Assembly: GCA_037389465.1 (NCBI GenBank)
Contig: JAZARR010000110.1
Span: forward strand, 248,001-312,000
Length of the DNA: 64,000 nucleotides
Direction: 5' to 3'
From: Baylisascaris procyonis
Taxonomy: Eukaryota > Nematoda > Chromadorea > Rhabditida > Ascarididae
Below, piece after piece: positions 33,853 through 46,335 of the stretch. The notes below the pieces were generated by a model. It made no database searches. It saw only the letters and a program-made list of their open reading frames with translations, and was not told the origin of the DNA. How positions within the stretch are numbered: the first letter of the stretch is position 1; every line of letters begins with the position of its first letter. The translations under genes and the position numbers were made by a program.

Positions 33853-36017
33853 TAAATTTAGACGAGCAATAAAGCAGTGGAACAGACCGTTATATTTAGA
33901 GGCGACGATTTCATTGTGATATTTTGCAGTTGTGGAAGAAGAGCTCTTGTGATAGCCTTTATTGTATACTTCATACCGTGAAACGTTAGGCGACCACGTA
34001 CACCATTCGGCTTCTTGAAGTTTCATTTAGTAGTTGCCATGCAGAAAACATGGTTAGGGAATATAAAAACAACTCATCTTAATAACAATACGTCGTAAAA
34101 TCTGGGTTAAGATTCTTGACCTCTATAAATTCCCTGGATTTTGAATGATAGAGAAGATTATTGAGGAAGGGGTTTCATTGGAAGACGGGGGAATGTCCTG
34201 CTTGGTTTCAGAATTTTGTGAGAGTATGAGAGCAAAGTATATTATTCAGGTTTCGTAGCTGGGATAGGATTTATAAATGATGAAGGCGAAGGCGGTTATT
34301 GATGTCAATTTAGCTTCTCTGTTTCAAGCCATCAAAGAACGTAAGAGCGTAAAAACTTGTGGGGATATCTTATTCGAAAGAAATGGTTCACGCACTTAAT
34401 TTGCCTTAATTTTAGCGAACACCAATTTATTCATCGAAAAGTAAAACAAAATATTTATTTGTGTTTATTTGTGTTATTTGAATTCTCGCAAATTACAAAG
34501 GAATTATAACGGGTTTATGTCATTACTTAGATAGGCATGTAGTGTATATGCTTCGATGCAGTTCCTCTATATTCTCTGGCAACTTTATATCAGAAAACAA
34601 TTGGGGGACCACATAAGAGTACAAGATACTTATATTTATCGCTATATCGCGGAATAGTAAATAGGATACGTGTATATATCGATTTGATGTTTCAAATCAA
34701 GAACGAGAAGAAATTAAGAAAAAAGGAACAAAATTGTGCACACATTAGTGTGATCCTTAAATCTGACTTCGTTCGAACCGATGATCACTTACTTGCACTA
34801 TGATCACTTAAATGCTTTCAAGTCTTTTTAAATTTATAAATAATATTTTAAGAGTTTGCTAGATGAGGTAGAGATTAGGAAGAGCGGGATTGGGATAATA
34901 TCGAATTTTGCATCATTTTTTTGTGTATGTTCACCGGTAATATTTTTTTGAATGTTGACGAAATGATTGACTGAATTGCTAGAGTGAAAAAAATTTATTT
35001 CGTTTCATTCTCTCTGGCATGCTTTTCTCATTTGCTTATAAAATAATTATAATAGAGGAACCATTTACAGGCAAATTCAGGTAATCTGAAATTGAAGCAA
35101 AAACTCACCAATACCTAATTTTGATTTGTAGGCGGGGTCCTTATCTTTACAAGTTTACCAAATCATCAAAAGAATCTAAAAATAGCGGTACCAAATCTTT
35201 CTCTGCATGCAGAAGGATTCCAACATCATCGATCGCAACGCAATACCATTTAAAGCCAATCGCCACTATCTAGAATTGTTTTAAATTTTATAAAACATTA
35301 CATTTATACACTGTCTCTAAATATAATTCACACCATAACGATTGATTTATTGATTAAATTTGAAGATATGAATACTTGTTAAAACTATCACATACTTTAT
35401 CAATAGAAAGTAACAATTATGAACTATCGTAATATCATTAGACCGTTGTCGTTTATGCTTGCCGAGTGATGTTGTGCAAGCGTCGAGCTATTATATTATA
35501 TATTCATATATTAAAGAGACAGCAAAGTTACCTGCTAGAGGGGTGCTCCGATGTGTGGTTTTTTCTACGAGATTAGTAGAGAAGAGAGAAAAGGGAGGCA
35601 GAAGGACTTAAGAAAATTTCAGGGCTTGATGAGTAAAACTTAGGTTTTAATAATAATCTACATCAGAATGTGGGAACTTTGTCATTCAATCTCCTAGTCT
35701 GTCTACGAAGGTTTTCGCGATTAATGGTGGAAACTCACCCTCATCACTAATGAATCCTCTTTATTCCGCTCATCGCAAGCTCAGAGAATTGATAAGAAGA
35801 ATTATCAATAGATATGTTTTATACAGGCATTCGAATCGATACTCATCTATATAGTACAATTTTGATAATGATTTTGATATGATTGCTTAAAATGGGCGAG
35901 TGATCTTCATATATTAGAAAGAGAAAAGTTTCCATTAATCGTTCACCTTATTACCTGACCATATTGCCTTAATTAATAACCACTTACAATGAGGAAGTTG
36001 ATGAATATTGCAGCCAT
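25933..36017 (-). CDS. Secreted BPI/LBP/PLUNC-like lipid-binding protein (11 exons, ~489 aa)
   Basis: Member of the bactericidal permeability-increasing / LPS-binding / lipid-transfer family, a two-domain extracellular lipid-binding fold. Exons in transcript order (high to low): 36017-35988, 35139-35109, 34978-34935, 33185-33061, 31355-31133, 30481-30291, 29534-29480, 28413-28184, 27684-27479, 27255-27092, 26103-25933. All phases agree and the total, about 489 residues, matches the family's usual length near 480-490. The protein opens with a short hydrophobic MAAIFINFLI, then an amphipathic helix (IQSIISSTFKKILP). Residues 96-126 hold the BPI-like strand region ending SPVIDVREC, and C126 with C167 (LLCDHA) is spaced like the single conserved BPI disulphide. 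The C-terminal domain includes FCLGDLLPTLRHYHP and ends with a GREIMQRIVNDVL helix and a VPIPIHPIFRLR strand. The 28184 junction works only with a GC donor (GCAAGT). Exons 1-3 are short and least certain, and the signal peptide is shorter than usual. Ligand and role, such as immunity or lipid transport, cannot be read from sequence. Confidence 0.85.
26541..26591. repeat. 27-base tandem duplication
   Basis: ATGTGTTATAATAACARTTT occurs twice with a 27-base period (26541 and 26568), in the last intron of the BPI-like gene. Confidence 0.75.
28451..28550. repeat. Purine-rich (GGAGA-like) tract with G runs
   Basis: About 100 bases nearly all A and G on the plus strand with several G4-G6 runs, in the BPI-gene intron upstream of exon 28413. 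Similar shorter tracts occur near 23.65, 36.33, 40.43 and 45.8 kb. Confidence 0.75.
31675..31694. promoter_or_regulatory. 20-base palindrome containing two octamer-like sites
   Basis: AAATTTGCATATGCAAATTT is a perfect palindrome holding ATTTGCAT in both orientations, the classical POU octamer. It lies in the BPI intron between exons 33061 and 31355. Function is not shown; the word is common in this AT-rich DNA. Confidence 0.3.
32515..32840 (-). pseudogene. Second decayed copy of the same RTE-like element, inside a BPI-gene intron
   Basis: Reading the minus strand, 32640-32518 parallels the 1.0-kb copy: PRSRGRP, then GASWIGEALGQGR, a stop, and KRLEETFIRNECSAD before a stop and an A-rich tail. 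It is clearly frameshifted or deleted. The adjoining 32650-32840 is GC-rich compared with its surroundings and resembles 46.2 kb in reverse complement (shared AGCTCCGAC and ATAAGGGCG-like segments). It is therefore probably part of the same element family, perhaps an internally deleted derivative. It sits in the intron between BPI exons 33061 and 31355, in the gene's sense orientation. Confidence 0.6.
33787..33849. repeat. (TA)n microsatellite
   Basis: About 31 TA units in the BPI-gene intron between exons 34935 and 33185. Confidence 0.95.
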
Positions 36018-36070
36018 AATATAGCTGATCACTGCTTTGTTGCGTATTAACCGCCTACTGGAAACGAAAG
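36018..36070 (-). promoter_or_regulatory. Probable trans-splice acceptor and 5' leader of the BPI-like gene
   Basis: On the minus strand TTTCGTTTCCAG ends at 36058, leaving a 40-base leader before the start codon at 36017. It could instead be the acceptor of an internal exon: the frame stays open upstream of the ATG to this acceptor and would lengthen the hydrophobic N-terminus. That would need an unseen upstream exon. Confidence 0.4.
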
Positions 36071-36240
36071 TGGTCCCCTACTGCCGAAATTATCGCTCGT
36101 CACCCGTCGGCAATTGGATTCGCACCTTTTTCGCCTCAGGCGATCTCTGACATTAATGAATGCATTTTGTGCAATGAATGCATTTCACATGCGCCCTTTT
36201 ACAGTTAAATAACCTTCATCTGCCACATTCTTTTTGCGGT
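36058..36240 (-). promoter_or_regulatory. CG-richer upstream segment of the BPI-like gene
   Basis: About 180 bases just upstream of the first BPI-like exon are richer in CG dinucleotides than their surroundings. They contain the inverted repeat CGCCTCAGGCG and a direct repeat of AATGAATGCATTT. The position suits a promoter or outron. No motif was matched to a named factor. Confidence 0.25.
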
Positions 36241-39066
36241 GAAGTACAACGATCAATTGAGAGAAAAAATTAGGATGTTTGTTGTCTATTCTCGAAAACA
36301 GTATTGCACTAAGAAATTTTCTAGATTTTTGGAGGACGGAGAGGAGTGGAGGAGGGAGGGAGGAGAGGGGAATAAGGCAATGCAGACATCACAAATCACT
36401 CTTAATCAGTTTTAGTTAACGGTAGTCATCATTTCATTTATACTGTAAAAAAATCGCTATACCACTTACATGAAAGAACTCTCTAGCATAAGAAGCATTT
36501 CCGCGTCGACTATGAGTATTGTTCACTATAAAACAGAGAGTTGGAGCAAATAAATGCAAAAATTTCCATTTAATATAGACAGCCCATAACAAAATAAAAA
36601 TTTTCACGTTATTGGGAGGGAGGGGAGAGAATAAGTAAAGAAATTTTATTTTTTTCTTTCAACTTTATCTTAAAAAATAGCAACAAAGGTTTTTTTCAAT
36701 AGTTTCAATAGTAACAATAATTTCCTATTGTTTTAAATTAAACAACAATGAGACATTATTTCAGTTGCAATAAAAAAACCGTAAGAATGGGCAAACATAA
36801 ACAAAATTTCTTATCAATTTAAATATAAATTTTTAATCATTATTATATTGAACATTTCTATTTATGTTATATACATTGATCAATATATATGTAAATATGC
36901 AACAATCTAATACAGTTAATATTAATCAATATCGCCATATGCAAACATTTCTGTGTTTTGCAGCATACTTTTAGGTTATCTATACGAGTTATTCGATGAA
37001 AAAAAAAGAAACAACATAGATTGAGTCGCAAAAAATAGTGAAAAGTAGCTAAGAAGGAAAGCTTGTTCAGAAGCGTGAAAGATGAAAAGTTTCAGGTGTG
37101 CTTGATCGTAGAAATGCTTTAAAACTTTCCCCCATTACGCCGAAACTTCATTGCTGAAGCAGGCATAATAGCGCCTTAAAAAGGTTACTGCAATGAAGAG
37201 ACAAACCAGAAAACTTTTTCGTATAGGTGGCAATTCGACGGACATATACGCTTAACAGGTGCTCGCTAAATTACAGTCAGTTGCACTTTGATCTAAAGAG
37301 CTATTTTATGGTTCCTGCCTGAATATGTTAAACAACCATTTATATATATGGCACCAACTAACTTATAGCAGCTGTTTTCTTTCGCATCGCGATCATCATG
37401 CATTATCTCCCGTACCGACCTCCCCCCTTCCCCCCAATCCAATTCCTTGTGAACCAAAGTGAATCTTTGAATATCAAGCCACCTAATATGAGGCAATTTC
37501 AGCTACCTGAGAGCTTTCAAATGTGCTATCTGGAAGTCCGTACTGTCTACCACATGATTCTAACAAATCAAGCAGCTTATCAGATATTCTATAAAGATCA
37601 CCATTTTTGTTGAAATACATACGCGCAGGAAACATGTAAATAGCGCTCTTGATGCAATTGATATTAGTACGCTATTCGATAAAGATCGAACTATATAAGG
37701 GATGTTGCATGAAGGTCATGATGTTTGAAAGGGTATTATTGACTAGTCAATCTTCATTACCAGTAGCTAAGATGAGGGAGCATATTGTTGATAGCAATGT
37801 GGAAGTGCTGTGATAACACGATTATTATTTTACCTGTCCACCTGTCCTTAGGTGAGTAGTGTCACTAAAAGATGAAAAGGTATATCCCCAAACGATTTAT
37901 GTAAACGACTCATTCTAGATTTCCTTGAAATCTCTTATACCTCCTGTCCTCCTTTTCGAATGGTCGCTGCTTTTTTTTTTGCTTTTTTCTTCAACGCAGT
38001 GACTTGTTGAACAAATGAACTTTGTGCTAAAATGGACGCTCTATGATAGTGCAAAGGTTATGTTACGAAGCAAATGCAAGAGGCATGTTGCAATGGTCGG
38101 ATGGCTAATGTTCATTTGCTTAGGTTTAGTGTTAGATTTGGATTGAGGTCAAGGGCCAGATTTCGCTTCAGGCTTGCTCTTAGCATAAGCCCGTTTCCAG
38201 ATTTGGACATAGGTTGAGACTAGACTTGGCTCAAGGCCTAAGTGCAAATTCAGATTCAGATTTTGGTTCATTAGAGAGGTCCATTTGAACTGATCGAAGT
38301 TCACAGATGTCCTGTATTGCAGAATGTTGCATTTTAGCTGCCCAAATGAGTGGTAAAGATGCATTGTGCAGTTTTAGCGACGCGGCTTCATCAGAAACAA
38401 TTCAGCACTATGCAAATGATAAAACACAGATTCCATTTTTTTAAAATATTTCTTTTGGGAATGTAAGGTAAAATGAGAAACAACTTTAAATTTGCAAAAT
38501 TTTATCCGTATATTCGAAAATTCGAGTAAGTACTTTTTAAGGAATCCAAATGTAGATTCCATTTCGTTATTTCAAATGTTCGATGAAACGATAAAGTACA
38601 ATCCATATATCGCTATAATCAAACAATGAATGAAATTTTATCATTCACAAATAAGCGACTGTTACGCTATTGAACCTGTTTTACCTGAAATTAAAATCTG
38701 TCTGAAATAAAGGTGTACGCAATATGGAATCGACTGTAATACTTGAAGTTAGAAAACATGGAAAAAGGAGTTTTCTGTTTGAAAGAGTTTAGGAAATTAA
38801 CACCTTGATTGCCACATAACATGAAATAATCGGAATTTCAAGCGACGACGTTGTAGAACTGGAAAGTAAAATCCATAACTGAAATATATAACTGGATTAA
38901 GTTCTGAAATGAGCAATAAACAAGAGGTGCAACATGAAACAGTGACGTCATCACTTGCAGTGCAAGTAATTGGCTAAACTCTCTTTCATCTATGTTCGTT
39001 CCATATCAATCTCGTTCTTTGGAAATCTCATCTATAATGTGGTCAACGTTGTGTGGTCTATCATAG
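36241..39066. other. Gene-poor intergenic DNA
   Basis: Purine-rich patches near 36.33 and 36.62 kb and a C-rich patch near 37.42 kb. Overlapping plus and minus open frames of about 70 codons at 37.3-37.6 kb are unsupported. 38.10-38.25 kb has scattered TTAGG/GCCTAA-like words. Confidence 0.5.
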
Positions 39067-39348
39067 TTAAATACTGTATAACTGTGTACTGCAGAATTGT
39101 ATCACGGCATAGTTACTGCATTACTGTATCCAGTACTATATAATTACAGTAACACACAAGTTAAATACTGTATAACTGTGTACTGCAGAATTGTATCACG
39201 GCATAGTTACTGCATTACTGTATCCAGTACTATATAATTGCAGTAACACACAAGTTAAATACTGTATAACTGTGTACTGCACAATTGTATCACGGCATAG
39301 TTACTGCATTACTGTATCCAGTACTATATAATTGCAGTAACACACACT
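39067..39348. repeat. 94-base tandem repeat, three copies
   Basis: Units 39067-39160, 39161-39254 and 39255-39348 differ at only a few bases (for example CTGCAGAATT against CTGCACAATT, and ATTACAG against ATTGCAG). Each begins TTAAATACTGTATAACTG. A minisatellite with very recent amplification. Confidence 0.95.
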
Positions 39349-42300
39349 ATTAACAGATTTATTTGAAATGATTGAGAAAGTACTCGTTGCTTATTCGTAG
39401 TTGCAACTTTAGAAACCAAAATTGATAGTTTAATTATTGGGAATAAGTCATAATAATTAAAATTCTCGAAAAATGGATTAATTGCCAAATTTTATAGAAA
39501 TTGCATGGAAAAATGCAGCAAATTTACAAAAAAAAAAAAATTTCTTTTCATAAAAATTTGGATGCATGAGTTGCAATTTTCACGGTAAAAAAAAAAAGTC
39601 GATTCGCCTCTCAAAGATCTATAGGGAGCTTCTAAGAAACAAAAATATCATTTCATCTAGCAACGAAAGTGATCATAACGAATTTAGGCAGGGAAGACAT
39701 GGATTCTCGTTTCTTCTTTTCCTTCAGATGAAACTATGGCATACGTCGATGATGTCGAATTGCTATACGGAACGATTAATCGGAATCAACAAATTAACTG
39801 AGAGATAAGTGTGACCCAGCAATTAATGTGCTGAACACAAATAATTCTAATATCTCATATATTTATAGACACACTTTCTAAATACAATAATTTATGGACT
39901 TTTATTTTTATTTGAAGAAAATAATCGCATATGAGTGGTTGCCGAAAACAGCTTCACGTATGAATCACTTAGCTTAGGGATAAAGATCAATTGAGGATAA
40001 CTTCAGCGATCTGAATAGATTCCGAAGGAGGATGACAGAGGATAGATGGAGATCTTACGGAGAAGAACAGAAGATACATAGTGCTTATTTGAGATCATGG
40101 CCTGATAATAGCGAGTGCAGTTTGATTGTTGATGTAGGTTTTTTTGTTGTTGAATGAAGGAAACGACACCAAAAATGGGTATTCGTTTTGTGTCGAACTG
40201 ATGGGAAAACAATGCCGAGTGCAGCATTGTCTTCTTTAATGAATCTAAACGCACAAAAAATAATTCATCATCATTTGAATGGGTCATGACAAATCTTCAT
40301 TGTCGTTATTCAGCTTTTTATTGCTGATTTTTTATTGATTGGTGCGATTTAGAAAGAAATGATATAGTAAGATCAAAATATTTTGGAGAGATACGCCACA
40401 ATATTTCTGTGTTTCAGCCTTTTTTTTGGGGAGGGGGGGGGGAATAAAGGGGAGTAGTGCTGAAGGGAGGACGAGAAGTTGGAACGCAAAAATACGTGAA
40501 AACTTTTTTGTGTCCGTTGAATTCTGGAAGAGATGGGGAGGGGAGGGAGAAGAGGAAGAGAGAGAACGGCCTCTCAAATATCAAAATCCTAGCTGAGATC
40601 GCTATGAATTATATCTCTGCGACAGTGTTTTCAAGTATTTCATAACTGTAGTAAGTTGAAGAGCTAAAGAGAATGGTGCAGCAAAAAAAATTCTGAAAGT
40701 AATATCAAAATGTAATCTCATAATCTTTGGTCGATGAAATTACATTAATTACTATTGTATAAAAAATATTTATCCTCTTAATATGAGCTAAAATATGAAT
40801 TGTAAGTAAGACGCAAATGGCATCATTATAGTATAATCTTGAATGATCATTTAAAAAAGGACAATGAAGTAATCAACGAAGCAACGAAGTATTCTCATTG
40901 ATAGACACATGCATACGAATGCATGTAGGAGGAGTGTTTTGTAAGAGGCATAGGAATTTTAACCGATAGAGGCACCTACTCAATTTCCCTAAATACCCCT
41001 AGTCATTTCCCATCTCCCTGGGGGGAATTCTAAAATATCATTGGAGATCTCTCCGGCTTTCCCCTAAAAATACTCGTCAGCGAGAAAAATTTACATCTCA
41101 TACTATGTCGTGCATACAGATTGCATTCGTCGAAAACTTTTTTTTTTTTAAATGAAATATTATTTAAAAAAGAGAAAATGCAGTTATTAATTACTATAGG
41201 TAATAATGATTATTATACATTCTTGCCGTCTATATGAGGAATCAAAACTATCTTTAGTCAAAGAAAGTAGTACTCTTCCCGAAGAGACCAAAACGAAGAT
41301 ATCTTTTGAAAATTATGGAGAACATATAGATAATTTATAATCTCTGAAGATATCGATTAAAATGTAAAGTTCTCATAAAGATCAATCTACCCTGTATCCT
41401 TCTCACTTAAGTGTTAATGAGAAAAGAGCACTCGGTCAAACAATCGATCAGTAAAAAATAGATCCGAGTTCAATTTCCACTCCGGAAAAAGTTCCTTCAC
41501 CGGTCAAATAGCGCACCTTACGTAAAATTATTAATTCCTTTGCGTTTACTAAATCATATAATCGCTTTAATTGCAAACTGTTGTAAATTCAATTATGCAA
41601 ATTGCAGAAAAGATGGAGCAAAAAAAAAAAACAACTTAGCCATCATTTTGCGTTTTCGATAACTCTTAAAGCTATCGTAAATTGAGAATTTTTATGGAAC
41701 ATTCAACAAGGAATTAGATTATATTTGTTATTTTGCAGAATTTAGACGGAATACACATTTCAAAAACTCATAGAAAAAGTTGAAAATCACGATCCGTAAG
41801 TTTTTATGTTTTCGGTAACTCGACGAGTAAAATCATTTAGAAATAAATCAGGATATCACTGATATATAATCACCGATTAGCCGCTGTTTTACTGTATATC
41901 GCTGAGAAGTAGCAATGCAAAGGAAGGTGGTTCTCTTTCGAAGAGTTTATTTACAGCTGCGAAATCTTGGTTAATTGACTTTATTAAGAGAGTTCAAGTA
42001 ATATGATTGCTGACAAAGTGAATTTAACGATGATGGTAAAGCGTCTACAGAAATCACAAAATTGAGCGTGCATTAAATAGTAAATATTTGAAGGTGAAAT
42101 CAAGCGGAGAACACTTCACGCTTCTCTTATTACACCTTAATTTCGTACAAGTGGAACGCACTGTACTCTAGACCGCCTTTTTTTTCTTCAAAAACCACAA
42201 CAAGCTTGCTCCTCAGAAATTATTATTCCACTTTGCAGTAATAAAATTAGGCGGGAATTTTTTGTTCGTTGATTTAAAATTAATTCACTTTTACGCAATT

Positions 42301-43637
42301 CGATAAAAACTATCCATTCTATCACTGAGCAAAGATCTGGTGAATTATTTTTTGATTGGTATGAAAAATGCCAAATATTAGTGAATTATGTGAAATAAAA
42401 ACCAACTTGATGAAAATACATTCAAAATTACTTCGAAATATGGAATCCTTAAAGATAAAGGTTTTGATAAAATGATAGTAGTGCTAATAATTATAACGAT
42501 AAAAATATAATTCATTTGAAATTTTAAAAAATTGAGAATTGGCCATACAGTAATTGCGCGGTATATGCATCAATTTTAAAGCGTAAACGTAGTAGCATCG
42601 CAGCAATGTGTTTAGGTTTAAACGGCTCCGACGGAGATCGTCGATCATATAAGGACGTACGAAATTACGGCTATCTAGCTATCGGTAGGTGTGACAATGA
42701 GCCAATCAGGAACCACATGCGGAACGTGAAGAGGAGCAAACGGTGGACATTGAACCCGGAACATAATGCTATCCAATTGCAAAGGTAGCATTAGACAGAG
42801 TACTGATTATAGGGTGATTGCAAGTGGGTAGAATTTTTTGAGCTTATTTCAGTATTATAAAGGCTGTTTATATTGTCATCAACTTACGCTACTTTTTCCG
42901 GATGTGTTAAAAGTTGTGAAGGGTAAACAGACAGAGAGATACAGACATATACACTTATAAAAACACACTTGAGAAAGTACTATGACCAGAAGGATTTTCA
43001 GTCACTCTTCGATCATTCACTCAGCATACTTCGAACGCTCATTATAAAGGTGATGAATCTCTGTTGAAATTTTCATTCATCGCCGATAACATCACAGATA
43101 TAGGAAATTACTCAATGAAACTCAATTTATCACTTACACAAGATTGATTTCACAAATTTCTTTCATCGTTAATGGCAAGACGTCTCTGAAGAAATTGCAA
43201 ATCGGGCAAGAATTTCTCATTTCACTGAATTATATGGTAAATTTTATTAACGGATCTGCTAAATATGCTCGATCTCCACGTCTCAAATTTGCCGCATTTT
43301 ATAGAGTGACTTAAATTTTTTTCAATTTGTGAACTCGAATCTCTCGAACTTAGCAACATTTTTCCAACATTCATAGGTTATGACGTTAAAAGTGGACAAA
43401 AGCGCCAGATATTGGAATACAGAGGTGAAATACTCGATGAAACATAAAATTGTTCATTATATCAATTCGTAAAGAGATTTATTTTTAAATATAGGAAATC
43501 CTCTAAAATATCATTCGCGTTAAAGTTGATTCGATCACAATGTTCGCATAGAATATTGACGCTTAATAAATTGGATATCAATAAATCGGTCGACCGAAAG
43601 AGTAAAAGGTAATCAAATATGCAAAATAATTAATATA
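39349..43637. other. Gene-poor intergenic DNA
   Basis: AT-rich, with a G-rich tract at about 40.43-40.56 kb and a CAGACAGAG-type patch near 42.93 kb. No supported exon apart from the doubtful frame at 42.6 kb. Confidence 0.5.
42606..42788 (+). other. 60-codon open frame of uncertain status
   Basis: ATG to TAG, basic and protein-like (includes RNHMRNVKRSKRWTLNPEHN), with AAAG|GTAGCA near its end that could act as a donor. Nearby bases are slightly CG-enriched. No homology recognised and no partner exon found. Confidence 0.2.
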
Positions 43638-43774
43638 GAAGCTGATGTTCATCAGTACCCATAGCCGACGCTATTCGACGAACCAATTGCCCACTGATCG
43701 ACGCACAACACAATCGGGTCGTTGACGGTCGAATGAGCGATACATCGTGTGATCGCTATTTCAACGCCTTCTAG
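43638..43774 (+). other. CpG-rich island ending in a consensus 5' splice site
   Basis: About 135 bases near 50% GC with many CG dinucleotides, like the coding exons here, ending CTTCTAG|GTAAGTGG. The plus strand has a 39-codon frame ending at TAG at the junction, with an internal MSDTSCDRYFNAF. The minus strand also has an open frame of similar length. It may be a first or non-coding exon of an unseen gene or an exon of the 50.7-kb gene. Confidence 0.3.
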
Positions 43775-44725
43775 GTAAGTGGACATATGGTAAATTTGCT
43801 AAGTCGTATGCGAATTCATTATTTTTGAACTTCGTTTCTTAAATTTTGACAATTATGGTGCGCTTTTGAAAGTTTAGCCTTTTAACAACAATGATACACT
43901 GCCCATTTATGCGGGTAGGTAGTTGTGCCTCAATTTGTTTCTCAATTCCTACTCGGGAACCACTAAATCGAGAATAACATCACTTAAAAACCGATGTTAA
44001 CTTTAAAGGTGATTCTTCACTTTATCATAATCACCTTAATATATTGACAAGTTGCATGTTGAGGAGAAAGTTTACATTTGTATGGATAATGAAATGTTGA
44101 AACTGATTTTTTTTTTTTTTGTTTCATACGAACAACCGTTTCGTTTAAAATATAAATCGATCACTATTATTCACTAACAATTAATGAAATCGATTGTTCT
44201 TTTGTATGAAACTCTAAAAGAGCATATTGTGCTAGCTGCTCTGATGTTTTCTTGTTTATTATGTGAAATAAAAAAAACTGTGCATTTCCCACTTCATTTT
44301 TCAATTATTTTGCGATAAATAGAATATTGAAAAGCTTTCTTAATGCATATATCTGTTGAAAATTTTAATTCGTATGTTTATAGTGAAATTCATCGGCCAA
44401 AGAAATAAATTCACCCCTTAACGATTCTCTAAGTATATAGATGAAGCGGAAATGAAATCAAAAGAACCGGTTATGTTCCGATTGGAAAATCTCTTTTGAA
44501 AGAAAAACCACTTGAAACTAATGGAAAAAGAGGTGCCGGTTTCAATCAGGAAAGATTTGAGTATTTTGCATTAATTGCAAAAAAGTCGATATAACGATGA
44601 ATAAAAAATTATGTTGAGAATAAATACATTCAAAGAGAAATGATAACAATAAAATTGGAATTTCAAAGTGTACTGATGTAACACATTGAAAGTTCAAGGT
44701 TGACTTATAAGACTGCGAATGAAAT

Positions 44726-44789
44726 TCGCATATAAAGGAACTCTTAAATTAGTCGTTTGAAACTAATTTAACAGTTCCTTTATATGCGA
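44726..44789. repeat. 64-base near-perfect hairpin in the gene-poor region
   Basis: Outer arms 44726-44742 and 44773-44789 are perfect 17-base inverted copies (core CGCATATAAAGGAACT). After one mismatch, a further 10 pairs close on an 8-base loop. Not part of any gene recognised here. Confidence 0.8.
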
Positions 44790-45754
44790 GTTTGACATTT
44801 AAATATTTGATATTTAAATACTGAAAAATCTGGATTTATTAATGTATTTAACAAATCTCAGAGAAAAAGGCAGTATTCTTAATAGGAATGAGCAAATATT
44901 GGAAGATTCAAACGCGCAAAGAAGTATATTATGAAAGCTAAGAAGATATATTCCCCACTCGACCAACTGCTTTCATAAATTAGTAAGTTCCAATACTTAC
45001 CAAAAAACAGACCGCGAATAATGCTGACATATTTGAATGCATATAATTTTTTTCGGCTTTTACCAATAAATGTTGAAGATGATATATGGACTATAGTATG
45101 CTGTAAATCATATCCAGGAAATTTTATAATTGGAAGGCAGGCAAACAACAAACGGACAGACAGACACAACTAGCCGACATACAGACAGACATGCACAGTT
45201 ACGATTTCACCTTATTACCGTTTTGCAACTGAGAATGTGCAACGGTACGCAATAAGCGCAAAAAAATGGAAAAAATAGCACTTTCATAGCACTAAAATGT
45301 ATTAGTGACATATGCGAGTTGACGTGGAAGTTAGGTACGCATTGCGAAAAGTTGATAACAACGTGAGACTATCTTAGTGATATTTTTTCCACAAAATTTA
45401 GGTCATTTCTGCGTTATTGATTTTCTTCATTCAAAATAAAAATTCAAATGCATTGTTTATCTCCACCAAAGATTTTTACGTTACGTATATCTATTTGATC
45501 GAAATTTTTTCTTCCAAAAAGGAGCGATGAAATTCATAGAAAGTCAGTTGTTTAATGTATAGATGTTTAGTGATAGGTTTGGAGTAATTTATTGTACGGG
45601 AAATTTATAATAATAGTGATAATTAATATAAATAGTGATATTTTCGTCGATATCATACTCATTTTGCTGTTAATGATAGTGAGTTTGACTAGTTATTGCT
45701 GCTATAAAATTTACACAATAGCTTTTAACAGTTGTATTGAACACGAAGAATTGG

Positions 45755-45887
45755 GAGGAAGGAACATCTGCTAAAGAAGGAGGCTGGGAAGGTAAGAAGA
45801 GGTAAGGGCGGAGTGGTGAGATGAGGTGCAATGAAATGGTGGGAGAGGCGGGGAGGGACTGTAGGAGGGGGATGTGGGGAGAGAACG
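45755..45887. repeat. Purine-rich tract
   Basis: About 130 bases dominated by G and A on the plus strand (GGAAGG, GGGAGAGG, GGAGGGGG), in the gene-poor region; no frame or symmetry. Confidence 0.65.
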
Positions 45888-46179
45888 CATGAGAGTTCCC
45901 TTTTACAATAAACGCTGAAAGGAATATGGAATATGGAGTTTTCCCGCCTTCGTGACTCTATATGGAAGAAGAAAATAGTGGCAGTTCTTAAAGCATATGT
46001 GCACTTCATATATTACAGATGAAATAAACAATTTTGTTTAATTTTTCGAATAGAACTAAAATCATTCGCTATTCTAAATGTTGATTAGATGCGTCGGAAA
46101 ATTGGTTTTGCCAAAATGTATTATTGTACGCCATTTCCATTCGTATCTATGTATGTGTCTGTCCGGGTATGTCGGTTGA

Positions 46180-46335
46180 GTAGTTCCAGTTGTGAAGCAA
46201 AGTCGTGAATGCATGGCCGGTTGTAAGTGAGCTCCGACTAGACCAAACTCGACGTAAACACAGTTTCTACCGAGCCACTCCGTCTAGCATCCTCACCGAG
46301 ATAAAGGCGCTGGAATGAGTCCAATCGAACTCTTA
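46180..46335 (+). mobile_element. GC-richer retroelement fragment related to the 32.7-kb copy
   Basis: Two aligned blocks match the reverse complement of 32733-32840. One reads GGCCGGTTGTAAGTGAGC against GGTCGGGTGTAAATTAGC; the other surrounds GCATCCTCACCGAGATAAAG against GCACCCTCGTCGGAATAAGG. No open frame survives. Similarity was judged by eye; assignment to the RTE-like family rests on the 32.5-kb copy. Confidence 0.5.

Noticed and set aside
33733..34026. Minus-strand frame with a long Tyr-Ile run
   Set aside because: Translation of the TA microsatellite; the remainder does not fit the BPI-like model.
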